39,120 bases of DNA, taken from NCBI GenBank assembly GCA_017469745.1, contig JAFUFS010000026.1:1-39120 (forward strand), in the 5' to 3' direction. This document shows positions 25,919-34,073 of this stretch, one piece after another. Source of the DNA: Bacteroidales bacterium (GTDB taxonomy: Bacteria > Bacteroidota > Bacteroidia > Bacteroidales > UBA932). Under the pieces are notes generated by a model that saw nothing but the letters and a program-made list of their open reading frames with translations, searched no databases and was not told the DNA's origin. Numbering within the stretch: the stretch's first letter is position 1; every line of letters starts with the position of its first letter. A program made the translations under genes and the position numbers.

Positions 25919-25992
25919 GGTCCCCTAGCTCAACTGAATAGAGCATCTGACTACGGATCAGAAGGTTACAGGTTTGAATCCTGTGGGGATCA
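25919..25992 (+). tRNA. tRNA-Arg (anticodon ACG)
   Basis: A 74-base cloverleaf: acceptor GGTCCCC/GGGGATC with a G-U at pair 2-71, D arm GCTC/GAGC, anticodon stem TCTGA/TCAGA with loop CTACGGA (anticodon ACG), variable AGGTT, T stem ACAGG/CCTGT with loop TTTGAAT, discriminator A. CCA is not encoded. Position 19 is A and position 56 is T, replacing the usual G19-C56 by a complementary A-U. It is followed by a terminator. Confidence 0.95.
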
Positions 25993-25997
25993 CGAAG

Positions 25998-26023
25998 AGG
26001 CGCAGCTGAGTCTGCGCCTTTTT
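25998..26023 (+). terminator. Rho-independent terminator after rplS/tRNA-Arg
   Basis: AGGCGCAG (25998-26005) pairs perfectly with CTGCGCCT (26012-26019) around a 6-base loop, followed by five T. It lies between the two tRNA genes, so the downstream tRNA-Gly is a separate unit or depends on readthrough. Confidence 0.88.
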
Positions 26024-26031
26024 CACCTTAA

Positions 26032-26104
26032 GCGAGATTAGCTCAGTTGGTAGAGCGTTGGCTTCCCAAGCCGAAGGTCGCGAGTTCGAGACTCGTATCT
26101 CGCT
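26032..26104 (+). tRNA. tRNA-Gly (anticodon CCC)
   Basis: A 73-base cloverleaf: acceptor GCGAGAT/ATCTCGC fully paired, D arm GCTC/GAGC with GG at 18-19, anticodon stem TTGGC/GCCGA with loop TTCCCAA (anticodon CCC), T stem GCGAG/CTCGT with loop TTCGAGA, discriminator T. CCA is not encoded. No promoter could be recognised in the 8 bases after the preceding terminator. Confidence 0.95.
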
Positions 26105-26105
26105 C

Positions 26106-26221
26106 AAACGAAAAGAGGCTGACCAAAAAGATTCTTCACTTCGTTCAGAATGACAGTTGTGTGTCATTCTGAGGCAGGTAAAACCTGCCGAAGAATCTTT
26201 TTGGTCAGCCTCTTTTCGTTT
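26106..26221. repeat. 116-bp compound inverted repeat (dispersed-repeat family member)
   Basis: Outer arms of 31 bp (26106-26136 and 26191-26221) are perfectly complementary; they contain AGGCTGACCAAAAAGATTCTT. Inside are CAGAATGACA (26146-26155) with TGTCATTCTG (26162-26171) and a small hairpin GGCAGGT-AAA-ACCTGCC (26173-26189). It fills the gap between tRNA-Gly and the convergent bactofilin gene and could fold as a long hairpin in either transcript. The inner part matches the TGTCATYCTGAG...GAAGRATCT repeats at 30142 and 37852. Confidence 0.9.
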
Positions 26222-26237
26222 ATCCAAGTCCGTAAGG

Positions 26238-26741
26238 CTATGCCTCGGGAATCTCGTCGGATGCAGGGACTGCGAACGGAGAAGGATTGCCAGTTCCGAC
26301 CTTGTACTCGTCCACCTCTTCCTCAGGCTCAGGGACATCGTACATCGCGGGACGCTCACCGGTGGTAAACTGGCTGAACTCCTCCTCGGAGATCATCTTG
26401 CAGTTGCCGTTGAAGGTTGCATCAAGGTCGACCTGGAGCCTGCGGATGTGAAGGTCTCCGGTCACGACGCAGGTAGCCTTCAGTGAAAGAGTGTCCTTCA
26501 CATAGAAGTTACCGTTGATCCTGCCCCAGAAGTCGCAGTTGCTGCAGACGATGTCTCCCTTGATGACGGCCTTCTCGCCAACGACCACCTTGGCCTGTGA
26601 AACGATCTTGCCCTCGAAACTTCCGTCGATGCGGATGTCGTTCGGAGAGGTGATTTCTCCCTTGATGATGGAACCTGCCGAAATCCTGCTGATGTCATTC
26701 ACTCCGACGGACTCGCCAGACCTGTCATAATTTGATGCCAT
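26238..26741 (-). CDS. Bactofilin (polymer-forming cytoskeletal protein)
   Basis: 167 aa. The central part is the bactofilin right-handed beta-helix with short repeating strands (SIIKGEITSPNDIRIDG, SFEGKIVSQAKVVVGEKAVIKGDIVCSN, GRINGNFYVKDTLSLKATCVVTGDL). The N-terminus (about 20 residues) and C-terminus (about 45 residues, acidic and proline-containing) look disordered, as usual. Bactofilins polymerise without nucleotide and scaffold envelope or cell-wall enzymes. It begins 33 bases after the secA stop on the same strand, so both may share a transcript. Confidence 0.92.
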   Translation of the reverse strand: MASNYDRSGESVGVNDISRISAGSIIKGEITSPNDIRIDGSFEGKIVSQAKVVVGEKAVIKGDIVCSNCDFWGRINGNFYVKDTLSLKATCVVTGDLHIRRLQVDLDATFNGNCKMISEEEFSQFTTGERPAMYDVPEPEEEVDEYKVGTGNPSPFAVPASDEIPEA

Positions 26742-26774
26742 ATTCTTTATCTTTTATTTATTAATATTCAACTT

Positions 26775-29700
26775 CTAAACAAGACCGGCGCCGTGGCAGT
26801 TCTTGTACTTCTTGCCTGATCCGCAAGGGCAGGGATCGTTCCTGCCGACCTTCTTCTCCACATGGACAGGAGCGTTGGCCTTCTGTTCGCCGTTGGTAAC
26901 GAGATCGTTGCGGCGGGTCTGCATCTGGCTCATGTCGGTCCTGCGGCGAGGTGCCTGAGCCGGACGGGCCTCGCTGTCGTCACGCAGCGGGATGAAAGCC
27001 CTGAGGAGGAATGAAAGGACATCCTTGTTGAGATCCTCGAGCATTGAAGCGAAGAGGTTGTAGCTCTCCAGCTTGTAGACCACGAGGGGATCCTTCTGCT
27101 CGTAGGCGGCATTCTGCACGCTCGTACGGAGGTCGTCCATCTCGCGCAGGTGCTGCTTCCAGTGTTCGTCGATCTGGTAGAGGATGATGGTCTTGCTCAG
27201 CGCCTTGGCGATCTCCTTGCCCTGTGTGTTGTAGGCCTTTTCGAGATTTACGCTGAGGGTCAGCATCTTGCGGCCATCGGAAATAGGGATGGCGATGTTC
27301 TGGTACATGCTCCCCTGCTTCTCGAAGATCTGTTTGAGGAAAGGATAGACTTTCTCAGCGAGGGTGTTCATCCTGCGCTCGTAGACCTCCTGCATGTGCT
27401 TGCAAAGGGCGTCGGAAAGATCTTCCGGCTTGGCGTTTGAATAGAAAGCCTCGTCGAAGCCGAGGTCGATGGACAACTGGCCCATCACATATTCCTCGAA
27501 AGCCTGGTAGGACATTCCTTCCGCCCTGCCGGCAATCAAGGAAGCGGAATCGATCATCATGTTCTGGACGTCGATTTCGATCCTCTCTCCGGAGAGGGCG
27601 TTGCGACGGCGGGCGTACACAGCCTCACGCTGGTAGTTCATCACGTCGTCATATTCAAGGAGTCTCTTACGGACACCGAAGTTGTTCTCTTCGACCTTCT
27701 TCTGGGCATTCTCGATGGACTTGGAGAGCATTCCGTTGACGAGGGCCTCGTCGTCCTGCATTCCCAACTTGTCGACGACTCCGGCAATCCTTTCGGAACC
27801 GAAGAGCCTCATCAGCTTATCCTCCAAAGAGACATAGAATTCGGATGAACCCGGGTCGCCCTGACGTCCGGAACGTCCCCTGAGCTGGCGGTCGACACGG
27901 CGGCTGTCATGCCTTTCGGTACCGATGATCGCAAGTCCTCCAGCGGCCTTGACCTCAGGAGAAAGCTTGATGTCGGTTCCACGACCCGCCATGTTGGTGG
28001 CGATGGTGACTGTACTGGACTGGCCGGCCTGGGCGACGATTTCGGCCTCGCGGGCATGCTCCTTAGCATTCAGGACGTTGTGCCTGATGCCCCTCATGCG
28101 GAGCATTCGGCTGAGGAGCTCGGAAGTCTCGACGTCGGTCGTACCGACAAGCACCGGCCTTCCCTGCTCGGTCAGCTCCTGGACCTTATTGATGACGGCC
28201 ATGTACTTGGCCTTCTTGGTCTTGTAGATGAGGTCGTCCTGGTCGTCCCTGATCACCGGACGGTTGGTAGGGATCACGACGACGTCAAGCTTGTAGATGG
28301 ACCAGAACTCACCCGCCTCGGTCTCAGCGGTACCGGTCATACCGGCGAGCTTGTGGTACATCCTGAAATAGTTCTGAAGGGTGATGGTGGCGAAGGTCTG
28401 GGTCGCAGCCTCGACCTTCACGTTCTCCTTGGCCTCGACCGCCTGGTGGAGTCCGTCGCTCCAGCGGCGGCCTTCCATGATACGGCCGGTCTGCTCGTCG
28501 ACGATCTTGACCTTGTTGTCGATCACGATGTAGTCGACATCCTTCTGGAACATGGCGTAGGCCTTGAGGAGCTGGATCATAGTGTGGACGCGTTCGCTCT
28601 TGAGGGAATATTCCTCCATGAGCCTGTCCTGTTCCTCCTGTTTCTGCTCGGGAGTCAGTTCCTCATTCTTCTTGATGTCGGCTATCTTGCTGCCCATGTC
28701 GGGAAGGACGAAGAAGTCCGGATCAGAGACAGCATTTGCAAGGGCATCGTGGCCCTTGTCCGTCATGTCGACGGAATGCTGCTGCTCGCTGATAACGAAA
28801 TAGAGTTCGTCGGTCACGATGTGCATCTGGCTCTCATTGTCCTGCATGTAGAAGTTCTCCGCTTTCTGCATGAGGGCCTTCATACCCTGCTCACTGAGGA
28901 ACTTGATCAGAGGCTGGTACTTGGGCAGTCCCTTGTAGGCCCTGTAGAGGAGCATTCCACCCTCGTCCATCTTGCCTGCGGAGATCGCCTTCTTTGCCTC
29001 GTTGAGTACCTGGTTCACCAGGTTGCGCTGCTTCTGGTAGAGGTTCTCGACGTAGGGCCTGAACTCCATGTACTGCTCATCGTCCTCGGTTTTCGCCACG
29101 GGACCTGAAATGATGAGAGGTGTACGGGCATCGTCGATGAGGACCGAGTCGACCTCGTCCACGATTGCGTAGTGGTGCTTACGCTGCACGAGGTCGTTCA
29201 TGTTGACCGCCATGTTGTCACGCAGGTAGTCGAAACCGAACTCGTTGTTTGTACCGAAGGTGATGTCGCAGTTGTATGCCCTCTTGCGGGCGTCGCTGTT
29301 GGGTTCGTGCTTGTCGATGCAGTCCACTGAAAGGCCGTGGAACATGTAGAGAGGGCCCATCCACTCCGAGTCTCGCTTGGAGAGGTAGTCGTTGACGGTG
29401 ACCACATGGACTCCCTTGCCGGCAAGAGCGTTCAGGAACACAGGAAGGGTCGCGACGAGGGTCTTTCCTTCACCGGTAGCCATCTCGGCAATGCTTCCCA
29501 TCTGCTCCTTGTTGGACTTGACTCCGCCGTTGAGGACGATACCTCCGATCAGCTGGACATCGTAATGGACCATGTCCCAGGTGATCTCATTGCCGCCTGC
29601 AACCCAGTGGTTGTAGTAGATGGCCTTGTCGCCGTCTATGGTCACGAAGTCATGGTTGATGCTGAGGTCCTTGTCCATCTGGGTCGCGGTGACTTCGATG

Positions 29701-30080
29701 GTCTCGTTCTCCTTGAACCTCCTGGCCGTGGATTTCATGATGGCGAAAGCCTCGGGGAGTATCTCGTCGAGCACCTTCTCGATCTGTTCGTCCTCTTCCT
29801 TGACAAGCTTGTCAGACTCCGTGGCAAGGGCTTCCTTCTCGGAAACCGGGATGTCTTCTTCGAGCTTTGCCTTGATCTCCTCTATCCTCTTCTCGAAGGG
29901 TGCCTCGCACTCGCGAAGCTTGGCCTTGAGTTCCTCTGACCTGGCCCTGAGCTCGTCGTTGGAAAGCTTGTCTATGGACGGATAGGCGGCAAGCACCTTG
30001 TCCAGGACAGGTTTGACGAGTTTCATGTCACGGTCGGCCTTGGAACCGAAAACTTTTCTAAGTAGTCCTGATATTGCCAT
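26775..30080 (-). CDS. secA: Preprotein translocase ATPase SecA
   Basis: 1101 aa, longer than the E. coli protein (901 aa), as is common in Bacteroidota. It has Walker [10 protein letters not shown], the DEAD-motor segment [21 protein letters not shown], a preprotein cross-linking insert, [17 protein letters not shown], the second motor half with [12 protein letters not shown] and [17 protein letters not shown], then the helical scaffold. The C-terminal zinc motif is [20 protein letters not shown]. SecA drives secretory proteins through SecYEG. Its promoter is bracketed by a perfect 13-bp inverted repeat (30089-30131). Confidence 0.98.
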   Translation of the reverse strand: MAISGLLRKVFGSKADRDMKLVKPVLDKVLAAYPSIDKLSNDELRARSEELKAKLRECEAPFEKRIEEIKAKLEEDIPVSEKEALATESDKLVKEEDEQIEKVLDEILPEAFAIMKSTARRFKENETIEVTATQMDKDLSINHDFVTIDGDKAIYYNHWVAGGNEITWDMVHYDVQLIGGIVLNGGVKSNKEQMGSIAEMATGEGKTLVATLPVFLNALAGKGVHVVTVNDYLSKRDSEWMGPLYMFHGLSVDCIDKHEPNSDARKRAYNCDITFGTNNEFGFDYLRDNMAVNMNDLVQRKHHYAIVDEVDSVLIDDARTPLIISGPVAKTEDDEQYMEFRPYVENLYQKQRNLVNQVLNEAKKAISAGKMDEGGMLLYRAYKGLPKYQPLIKFLSEQGMKALMQKAENFYMQDNESQMHIVTDELYFVISEQQHSVDMTDKGHDALANAVSDPDFFVLPDMGSKIADIKKNEELTPEQKQEEQDRLMEEYSLKSERVHTMIQLLKAYAMFQKDVDYIVIDNKVKIVDEQTGRIMEGRRWSDGLHQAVEAKENVKVEAATQTFATITLQNYFRMYHKLAGMTGTAETEAGEFWSIYKLDVVVIPTNRPVIRDDQDDLIYKTKKAKYMAVINKVQELTEQGRPVLVGTTDVETSELLSRMLRMRGIRHNVLNAKEHAREAEIVAQAGQSSTVTIATNMAGRGTDIKLSPEVKAAGGLAIIGTERHDSRRVDRQLRGRSGRQGDPGSSEFYVSLEDKLMRLFGSERIAGVVDKLGMQDDEALVNGMLSKSIENAQKKVEENNFGVRKRLLEYDDVMNYQREAVYARRRNALSGERIEIDVQNMMIDSASLIAGRAEGMSYQAFEEYVMGQLSIDLGFDEAFYSNAKPEDLSDALCKHMQEVYERRMNTLAEKVYPFLKQIFEKQGSMYQNIAIPISDGRKMLTLSVNLEKAYNTQGKEIAKALSKTIILYQIDEHWKQHLREMDDLRTSVQNAAYEQKDPLVVYKLESYNLFASMLEDLNKDVLSFLLRAFIPLRDDSEARPAQAPRRRTDMSQMQTRRNDLVTNGEQKANAPVHVEKKVGRNDPCPCGSGKKYKNCHGAGLV

Positions 30081-30088
30081 AAAAAGAA

Positions 30089-30137
30089 TTGTCTCTGATT
30101 AACCTACAAATTTAGCGATAATCAGAGACAAATACAA
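30089..30137 (-). promoter_or_regulatory. secA promoter with a 13-bp perfect inverted repeat around the -7 box
   Basis: On the minus strand TAAATTTG (30114-30107) fits TAnnTTTG perfectly, with a TTG (30137-30135) 20 bases upstream. Arms TTGTCTCTGATTA (30089-30101) and TAATCAGAGACAA (30119-30131) are fully complementary; their centre (30110) lies within half a base of the centre of the -7 box. As transcription would start near 30100, most of the structure is not in the mRNA, which favours a DNA-level site. Confidence 0.6.
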
Positions 30138-30141
30138 TACC

Positions 30142-30233
30142 AGATTCTTCACTCTCGTTCAGAATGACAACTTGTCAGCCGCATGTTTTTGGTCGTCCGG
30201 CACTCCTGTCATCCTGAGCGCAGCGAAGGATCT
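30142..30233. repeat. Dispersed-repeat pair between secA and the barrel-protein gene
   Basis: AGATTCTTCACTCTCG followed by TTCAGAATGACA (30142-30169) and, inverted, TGTCATCCTGAGCG followed by CAGCGAAGGATCT (30207-30233) are imperfect inverted copies of one motif with 37 bases between. The right copy reaches the stop codon of the barrel protein (30232-30234). This explains most of the 151-bp gap; the rest is the secA promoter. Confidence 0.75.
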
Positions 30234-30870
30234 AGAACAGGAAACCGACGCCAAGCTTGAGCTGGCTGCGGTGGACCTTCAGGAAACCACTGGTGAGGTT
30301 TCCTCCGTTGCGGTTGATAAGACCGTAGTCGTACCTTACCGTGAAACGGACTGCGTCCATGACGTCAACTCCGAGGCCGCCGCCGATGAGGACATCGAAA
30401 CGATTGTACTTGGTCATGTCACCAAGGGCACCGTCATAGATGTCATATTCGGCACTTGTGTCCTTCAGTTTTGCACGTGAAGTCAAGCCAAGATCCAGGG
30501 TGGGACCGGCGACAACGAGGAACTTGATGTCTTCACTCATCGGAAGATGAAGGTTCAGATCGAGAGGAACTGCCAGATAGGACTCGTTGAAGGAAGCCTG
30601 ACCAAGATTGAAGGGCAGGTTGACATTACCGCCGGTGAAATAACCGAACTGTACGCCGGGAGCAAAACCGAATGTCCCTTCGACAAGAGGAATCTCATAT
30701 GAAAGGCCAAGGGTTCCGCCATAAAGATCAGCGGTTGCGCTGCCCAAGGTATAGTCGAACCTGGTAGAACTAAGGCCGAAACCAGCCTCTACGTTCAGGT
30801 TCTGTGCGAAGACAGAAGTGCCTGCCAGCATCATCGATGCTGCGAGGAGCGTTGTAAGGAATTTCTTCAT
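30232..30870 (-). CDS. Outer-membrane beta-barrel protein (PorT/OmpW-like small barrel)
   Basis: 212 aa. It has the signal peptide MKKFLTTLLAASMMLAGTSVFAQ, then a small beta-barrel of alternating hydrophobic strands: NVEAGFGLSSTRFDY, GGTLGLSYEIPL, FGFAPGVQFGYF, YLAVPLDLNLHLP, IKFLVVAGPTLDLGL, FDVLIGGGLGVDVMDAVRFTVRYDYGLIN, ending KLGVGFLF with terminal Phe. This is the outer-membrane protein beta-barrel family common in Bacteroidota; its function is unknown. I chose ATG at 30870 because it opens on the signal peptide; the frame continues to 30996 but would add 42 residues and overlap the divergent gene. The stop codon abuts a dispersed repeat. Confidence 0.88.
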   Translation of the reverse strand: MKKFLTTLLAASMMLAGTSVFAQNLNVEAGFGLSSTRFDYTLGSATADLYGGTLGLSYEIPLVEGTFGFAPGVQFGYFTGGNVNLPFNLGQASFNESYLAVPLDLNLHLPMSEDIKFLVVAGPTLDLGLTSRAKLKDTSAEYDIYDGALGDMTKYNRFDVLIGGGLGVDVMDAVRFTVRYDYGLINRNGGNLTSGFLKVHRSQLKLGVGFLF

Positions 30871-30897
30871 AATTGAATATGATTGAATGTTTTTGTT

Positions 30898-30927
30898 CAA
30901 ATCTTGCCAGAAACGGTTTCTGCCAAA
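30898..30927 (-). promoter_or_regulatory. Promoter and palindrome of the barrel-protein gene
   Basis: On the minus strand TTTG (30927-30924), 18 bases, AAGATTTG (30905-30898, one mismatch to TAnnTTTG). Between and overlapping them lies TTGCCAGAAAC-G-GTTTCTGCCAA (30904-30926), 10 of 11 pairs, centred in the spacer. It is a plausible operator; the binding protein is unknown. Confidence 0.5.
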
Positions 30928-30957
30928 ATCAAGCCAAAAGGATTCGGATAAAATGAT

Positions 30958-30965
30958 TACCTTTG
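30958..30965 (+). promoter_or_regulatory. -7 box of the glycosyltransferase at 30982
   Basis: TACCTTTG fits TAnnTTTG perfectly, 16 bases before the ATG. No TTTG is seen 19 bases upstream. Confidence 0.4.
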
Positions 30966-30981
30966 TACCAACTGTGCTGTC

Positions 30982-31956
30982 ATGGCTGAGAATCATTCAA
31001 CTAAACTGTCATTCATAATCCCGGTCTACAATCTCCGGGACTATGTCGGACCATGCCTCGACTCCATCCTTTCTCAAGGAACAGACGAGAATCTCTATGA
31101 GATCATTCTAGTCGACGACGGTTCTTCGGACGGGAGCGCACAGGTCATGGAAGAATATTCATCCCTCCACATGAATATCTCTGTCATCCGCAAACCGAAC
31201 GGTGGAGTCTCATCAGCGAGGAATGCCGGTCTTGCAGCCGCACGGGGAGACTTCGTCACCTTCGTTGATGCAGATGACACGGTTGGCGGAGGTACGCTTG
31301 AAAGAGCTGCAGAAGTCGCGGACGCCTCAACGGCAGACATGGTCATTATGAGAATTCTTTCAGGTGCCGGGAGACGGGAACGTTATCCATGGACGGCCAG
31401 GTTCCAGGAAGGAAAGCTGTACTCGCCCGGAGAAATCCTCACGGGAGGCTACTTCAGGGGAAGTGCCTGTTCATGTCTTTTCCGAAGGAAGGCATTGTCA
31501 GACAAAGGCATATCCTTCAAAGAAGGGCTGGCTCTCTGTGAAGACACCCTGTTCATGAGCCAGTGCATGGCAGCCCTGGACAGAATTGAGTTTTCTGACA
31601 TCAGGTTCTATCTTGTCACCGAGCGGGAAGGCAGTGCAAGCCGGAGCTTCGCCGAAGGACACCTTACTGGTTACGGCAATGCCCTTAAGGCAGCCGATGC
31701 GTTGCTCAGAAATGGCTTGAAGGCTCCACAGTGGATCAATTACTGCAAGTATCAGATAATGATCCGTCTCTCAAGCATGGCAGCAGCCATCGGAACCGGT
31801 CCGCGGAGGGCTGCGGACCTGGCCGGTCTGAAGAATCATCTCCCGATAGACAGGGCGGGAATCCCTGTAGACAGGTCGAAAATACTGATCCTCAACCTGT
31901 CCTATTCACTTTTCTATTATCTGATCCTTTGCAGGGACCGTCTCAAAAGGAAATAA
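30982..31956 (+). CDS. Family 2 glycosyltransferase
   Basis: 324 aa with a GT-A fold: KLSFIIPVYNLRDYVGPCLDSIL, EIILVDDGSSDGS, KPNGGVSSARNAGLAAARGDFVTFVDADD (DxD as DADD). It probably extends a surface polysaccharide. It points toward the polysaccharide cluster and overlaps the oppositely oriented glycosyltransferase by 14 bases at the 3' end. Its sugar specificity cannot be predicted. Confidence 0.92.
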   Translation: MAENHSTKLSFIIPVYNLRDYVGPCLDSILSQGTDENLYEIILVDDGSSDGSAQVMEEYSSLHMNISVIRKPNGGVSSARNAGLAAARGDFVTFVDADDTVGGGTLERAAEVADASTADMVIMRILSGAGRRERYPWTARFQEGKLYSPGEILTGGYFRGSACSCLFRRKALSDKGISFKEGLALCEDTLFMSQCMAALDRIEFSDIRFYLVTEREGSASRSFAEGHLTGYGNALKAADALLRNGLKAPQWINYCKYQIMIRLSSMAAAIGTGPRRAADLAGLKNHLPIDRAGIPVDRSKILILNLSYSLFYYLILCRDRLKRK

Positions 31957-32941
31957 CCTTCCTGAGTGCATTCCTGGACTTCAGGACCAGTCTGTAGACA
32001 GGATAAGGGAGATGACCGAACAAGCTGATTTCAGGCACCCTCTTCCACTCAGGGAAATGGGACTTGACATAGGACACCCAGCTGGAAAGAAGCTTCATCC
32101 TTTCCGGCCCCTCGACCTTGAAAAGCATGTCACACTGGGACTTGCACGCCGAGGACAAGATGCCGTCCAGCAAATCCTTTCTCGGGCCGGGAGCGACCGG
32201 ATGCGCCTCGGCAAAATCAATTTCGTACCTCCGCTGCATAGCCTGCATGTCAATATTGCGCATCATGACGGCTCTGTCCATGGTCTGGCCGGGACGGCCG
32301 AGGCGGTAGTGATAGACGGGGAAACCGAGATAGATGAATGTGGTTGCGGAGATCAGCGGAGCAACGGAGAGGATGGCGTCGTCATAAAAAGATTTCTCCT
32401 TGAACAGAGGAGCGAATCCACCAATAACTTCCTTCCTGTAGACGCAGGTGTGGAAATGGGAGTAATATACACCATGCCCTTTGGGAGACCAGGACCTGTC
32501 CTCAAGGGTAAAGAGATGCATGGGAGGGATGCCTTCGATTCTTATGGTTTCCTCCCTGGAAGTGCCTTCATGGAATTCCACCTTGTCGGTCATTACAAGA
32601 TCCGCAGTGGTTTCCTTGAGGCATGAAACAAGACGAGGGAGATTCTCAACGTAGTCGTCACTGTCGAGGAACAGGAGATAACGGCCGCTTGAGAGGCTCA
32701 CACCTACATTCCAAGCCGAGCCATGCCCTCCGTTTTCCTTGTCCACCACCTTGAATATCCCCGGGAACCTCGCTTCATAGGTAAGGGCGATGTCAGCAGA
32801 TGAATCCGGTGTACCGTCGTTCACGACAAGCACCTCCATCTGCGCCATTTCATCTTCATGGATCACAAGGGAGTCAAGGCACTGATTGATGTATTTTTCA
32901 ACCTTGAAGACAGGTACGATTACGGTCAGCAGCTTTTCCAT
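31943..32941 (-). CDS. Family 2 glycosyltransferase, last gene of the polysaccharide operon
   Basis: 332 aa, GT-A fold: LLTVIVPVFKVEKYINQCLDSL, MEVLVVNDGTPDSSADIA, KENGGHGSAWNVGVSLSSGRYLLFLDSDDYV (DxD as DSDD). A C-terminal helical part includes YPVYRLVLKSRNALRKV. It starts one base after the glf stop, so it is part of the same operon and may use the UDP-galactofuranose made by Glf (inference). The 3' end overlaps the convergent gene at 30982-31956. Confidence 0.92.
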   Translation of the reverse strand: MEKLLTVIVPVFKVEKYINQCLDSLVIHEDEMAQMEVLVVNDGTPDSSADIALTYEARFPGIFKVVDKENGGHGSAWNVGVSLSSGRYLLFLDSDDYVENLPRLVSCLKETTADLVMTDKVEFHEGTSREETIRIEGIPPMHLFTLEDRSWSPKGHGVYYSHFHTCVYRKEVIGGFAPLFKEKSFYDDAILSVAPLISATTFIYLGFPVYHYRLGRPGQTMDRAVMMRNIDMQAMQRRYEIDFAEAHPVAPGPRKDLLDGILSSACKSQCDMLFKVEGPERMKLLSSWVSYVKSHFPEWKRVPEISLFGHLPYPVYRLVLKSRNALRKVISF

Positions 32942-32942
32942 G

Positions 32943-34073
32943 TCAGAACGATTGGATTGACAGAACTTTACGGACTATAGGGGCCATGTCGAGATACCTG
33001 TACTCGGCAAGCCGGCCTCCGAAAACAACGTTTTCTTCAGCATCGGCCAGAGCCTTGTAACGGCTGAAAACTTCAGCGTTGGCTTCGTCATTGACAGGGT
33101 AGAACGGTTCCATGCCGGGGCTCCATTCAGATGGGAACTCCCTGGTTATCACGGTAACCGGAGCGTCAAGCACCTCTTTCTCTGAAACGGCGAAGTGCTT
33201 GTGCTCGATGATTCTTGTGAAAGGAGTTTCCCGATCAGTATAATTGACTACCGCATTGCCCTGATAATCTTTATGCGGAAGTATTTCATGTTCGAAACGC
33301 AAGGTGCGATAAGCCAGGGGGCCGAACTTAAAATCATAGTATTCATCTATGGCACCGGTGAACAACACTTTATCAGCCAGTGAGGACAGCTCTCCCCTCT
33401 CCTTCATGAAGTCCACGCCGGTCATAGTCTCCACGCCTTCTAGGAGACCGTCGATGAGGCGGTTGTAGCCACCGACAGGAACGCCCTGGAAGGTATCGTT
33501 GAAATAGTTGTTGTCGAAGGTGAGACGGACGGGAAGACGCCGGATAATGAATGAAGGCAGATCCTTGCAGTCACGTCCCCACTGCTTCTCCGTGTAGCCC
33601 TTGACCAGCTTTTCGAATATGTCCCTGCCAACGAGCAGAAGGGCCTGTTCCTCAAGATTCCTAGGTTCGGACACGCCTTCCGCAGCCATGGCCTGCAGAG
33701 CCTCCCTGCGCTGTTCCTCGATGATGGCTTCAGCCTGCGCGGGATCTGTCACTCCCCACATCTGGCGGAAGGTATTCATGTTGAAAGGCAGGTTGTAGCG
33801 TTCACCGTGGAAATCGGCAAGGGGTGAGTTGATAAAAGAGTTGAAAGGGACTATGGAATTGACGAAATCCCACACTTCCTTGTCGGATGTATGGAATATA
33901 TGGGCCCCATATTCATGTACATGTATCCCTCCGGCTTCGGCACAATGGACATTTCCGCCGAGGTGAGGGCGACGGTCTACGACAAGGCAGCGTTTGCCGG
34001 CCCTTCTGGCCCGGCAGGCGAACATGCATCCGTAGAGACCGGCGCCGACTATGAGATAATCATACTTTGCCAT
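32943..34073 (-). CDS. glf: UDP-galactopyranose mutase
   Basis: 376 aa, normal length. FAD-binding DYLIVGAGLYGCMFA (GxGxxG at 10-15) and VVDRRPHLGGN, then EYGAHIFHTSDKEVW, SPLADFHGERYNLPFNMNTF, the active-site region KGYTEKQWGRDCKDLP, RLPVRLTFDNNYFNDTFQGVPVGGY and FTGAIDEYYDF. It interconverts UDP-galactopyranose and UDP-galactofuranose, so the glycan made by this cluster probably contains galactofuranose. It overlaps the upstream gene by 14 bases. Confidence 0.97.
   Translation of the reverse strand: MAKYDYLIVGAGLYGCMFACRARRAGKRCLVVDRRPHLGGNVHCAEAGGIHVHEYGAHIFHTSDKEVWDFVNSIVPFNSFINSPLADFHGERYNLPFNMNTFRQMWGVTDPAQAEAIIEEQRREALQAMAAEGVSEPRNLEEQALLLVGRDIFEKLVKGYTEKQWGRDCKDLPSFIIRRLPVRLTFDNNYFNDTFQGVPVGGYNRLIDGLLEGVETMTGVDFMKERGELSSLADKVLFTGAIDEYYDFKFGPLAYRTLRFEHEILPHKDYQGNAVVNYTDRETPFTRIIEHKHFAVSEKEVLDAPVTVITREFPSEWSPGMEPFYPVNDEANAEVFSRYKALADAEENVVFGGRLAEYRYLDMAPIVRKVLSIQSF

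Noticed and set aside
27909..29108. Long open frame of about 400 codons on the plus strand opposite secA
   Set aside because: It lies wholly antisense to a certain gene, has no family-like motifs, and long antisense frames are expected with this codon use.
30871..30996. Longer N-terminus for the barrel protein
   Set aside because: The 42 added residues precede a clear signal peptide and would overlap the divergent glycosyltransferase and both promoters.
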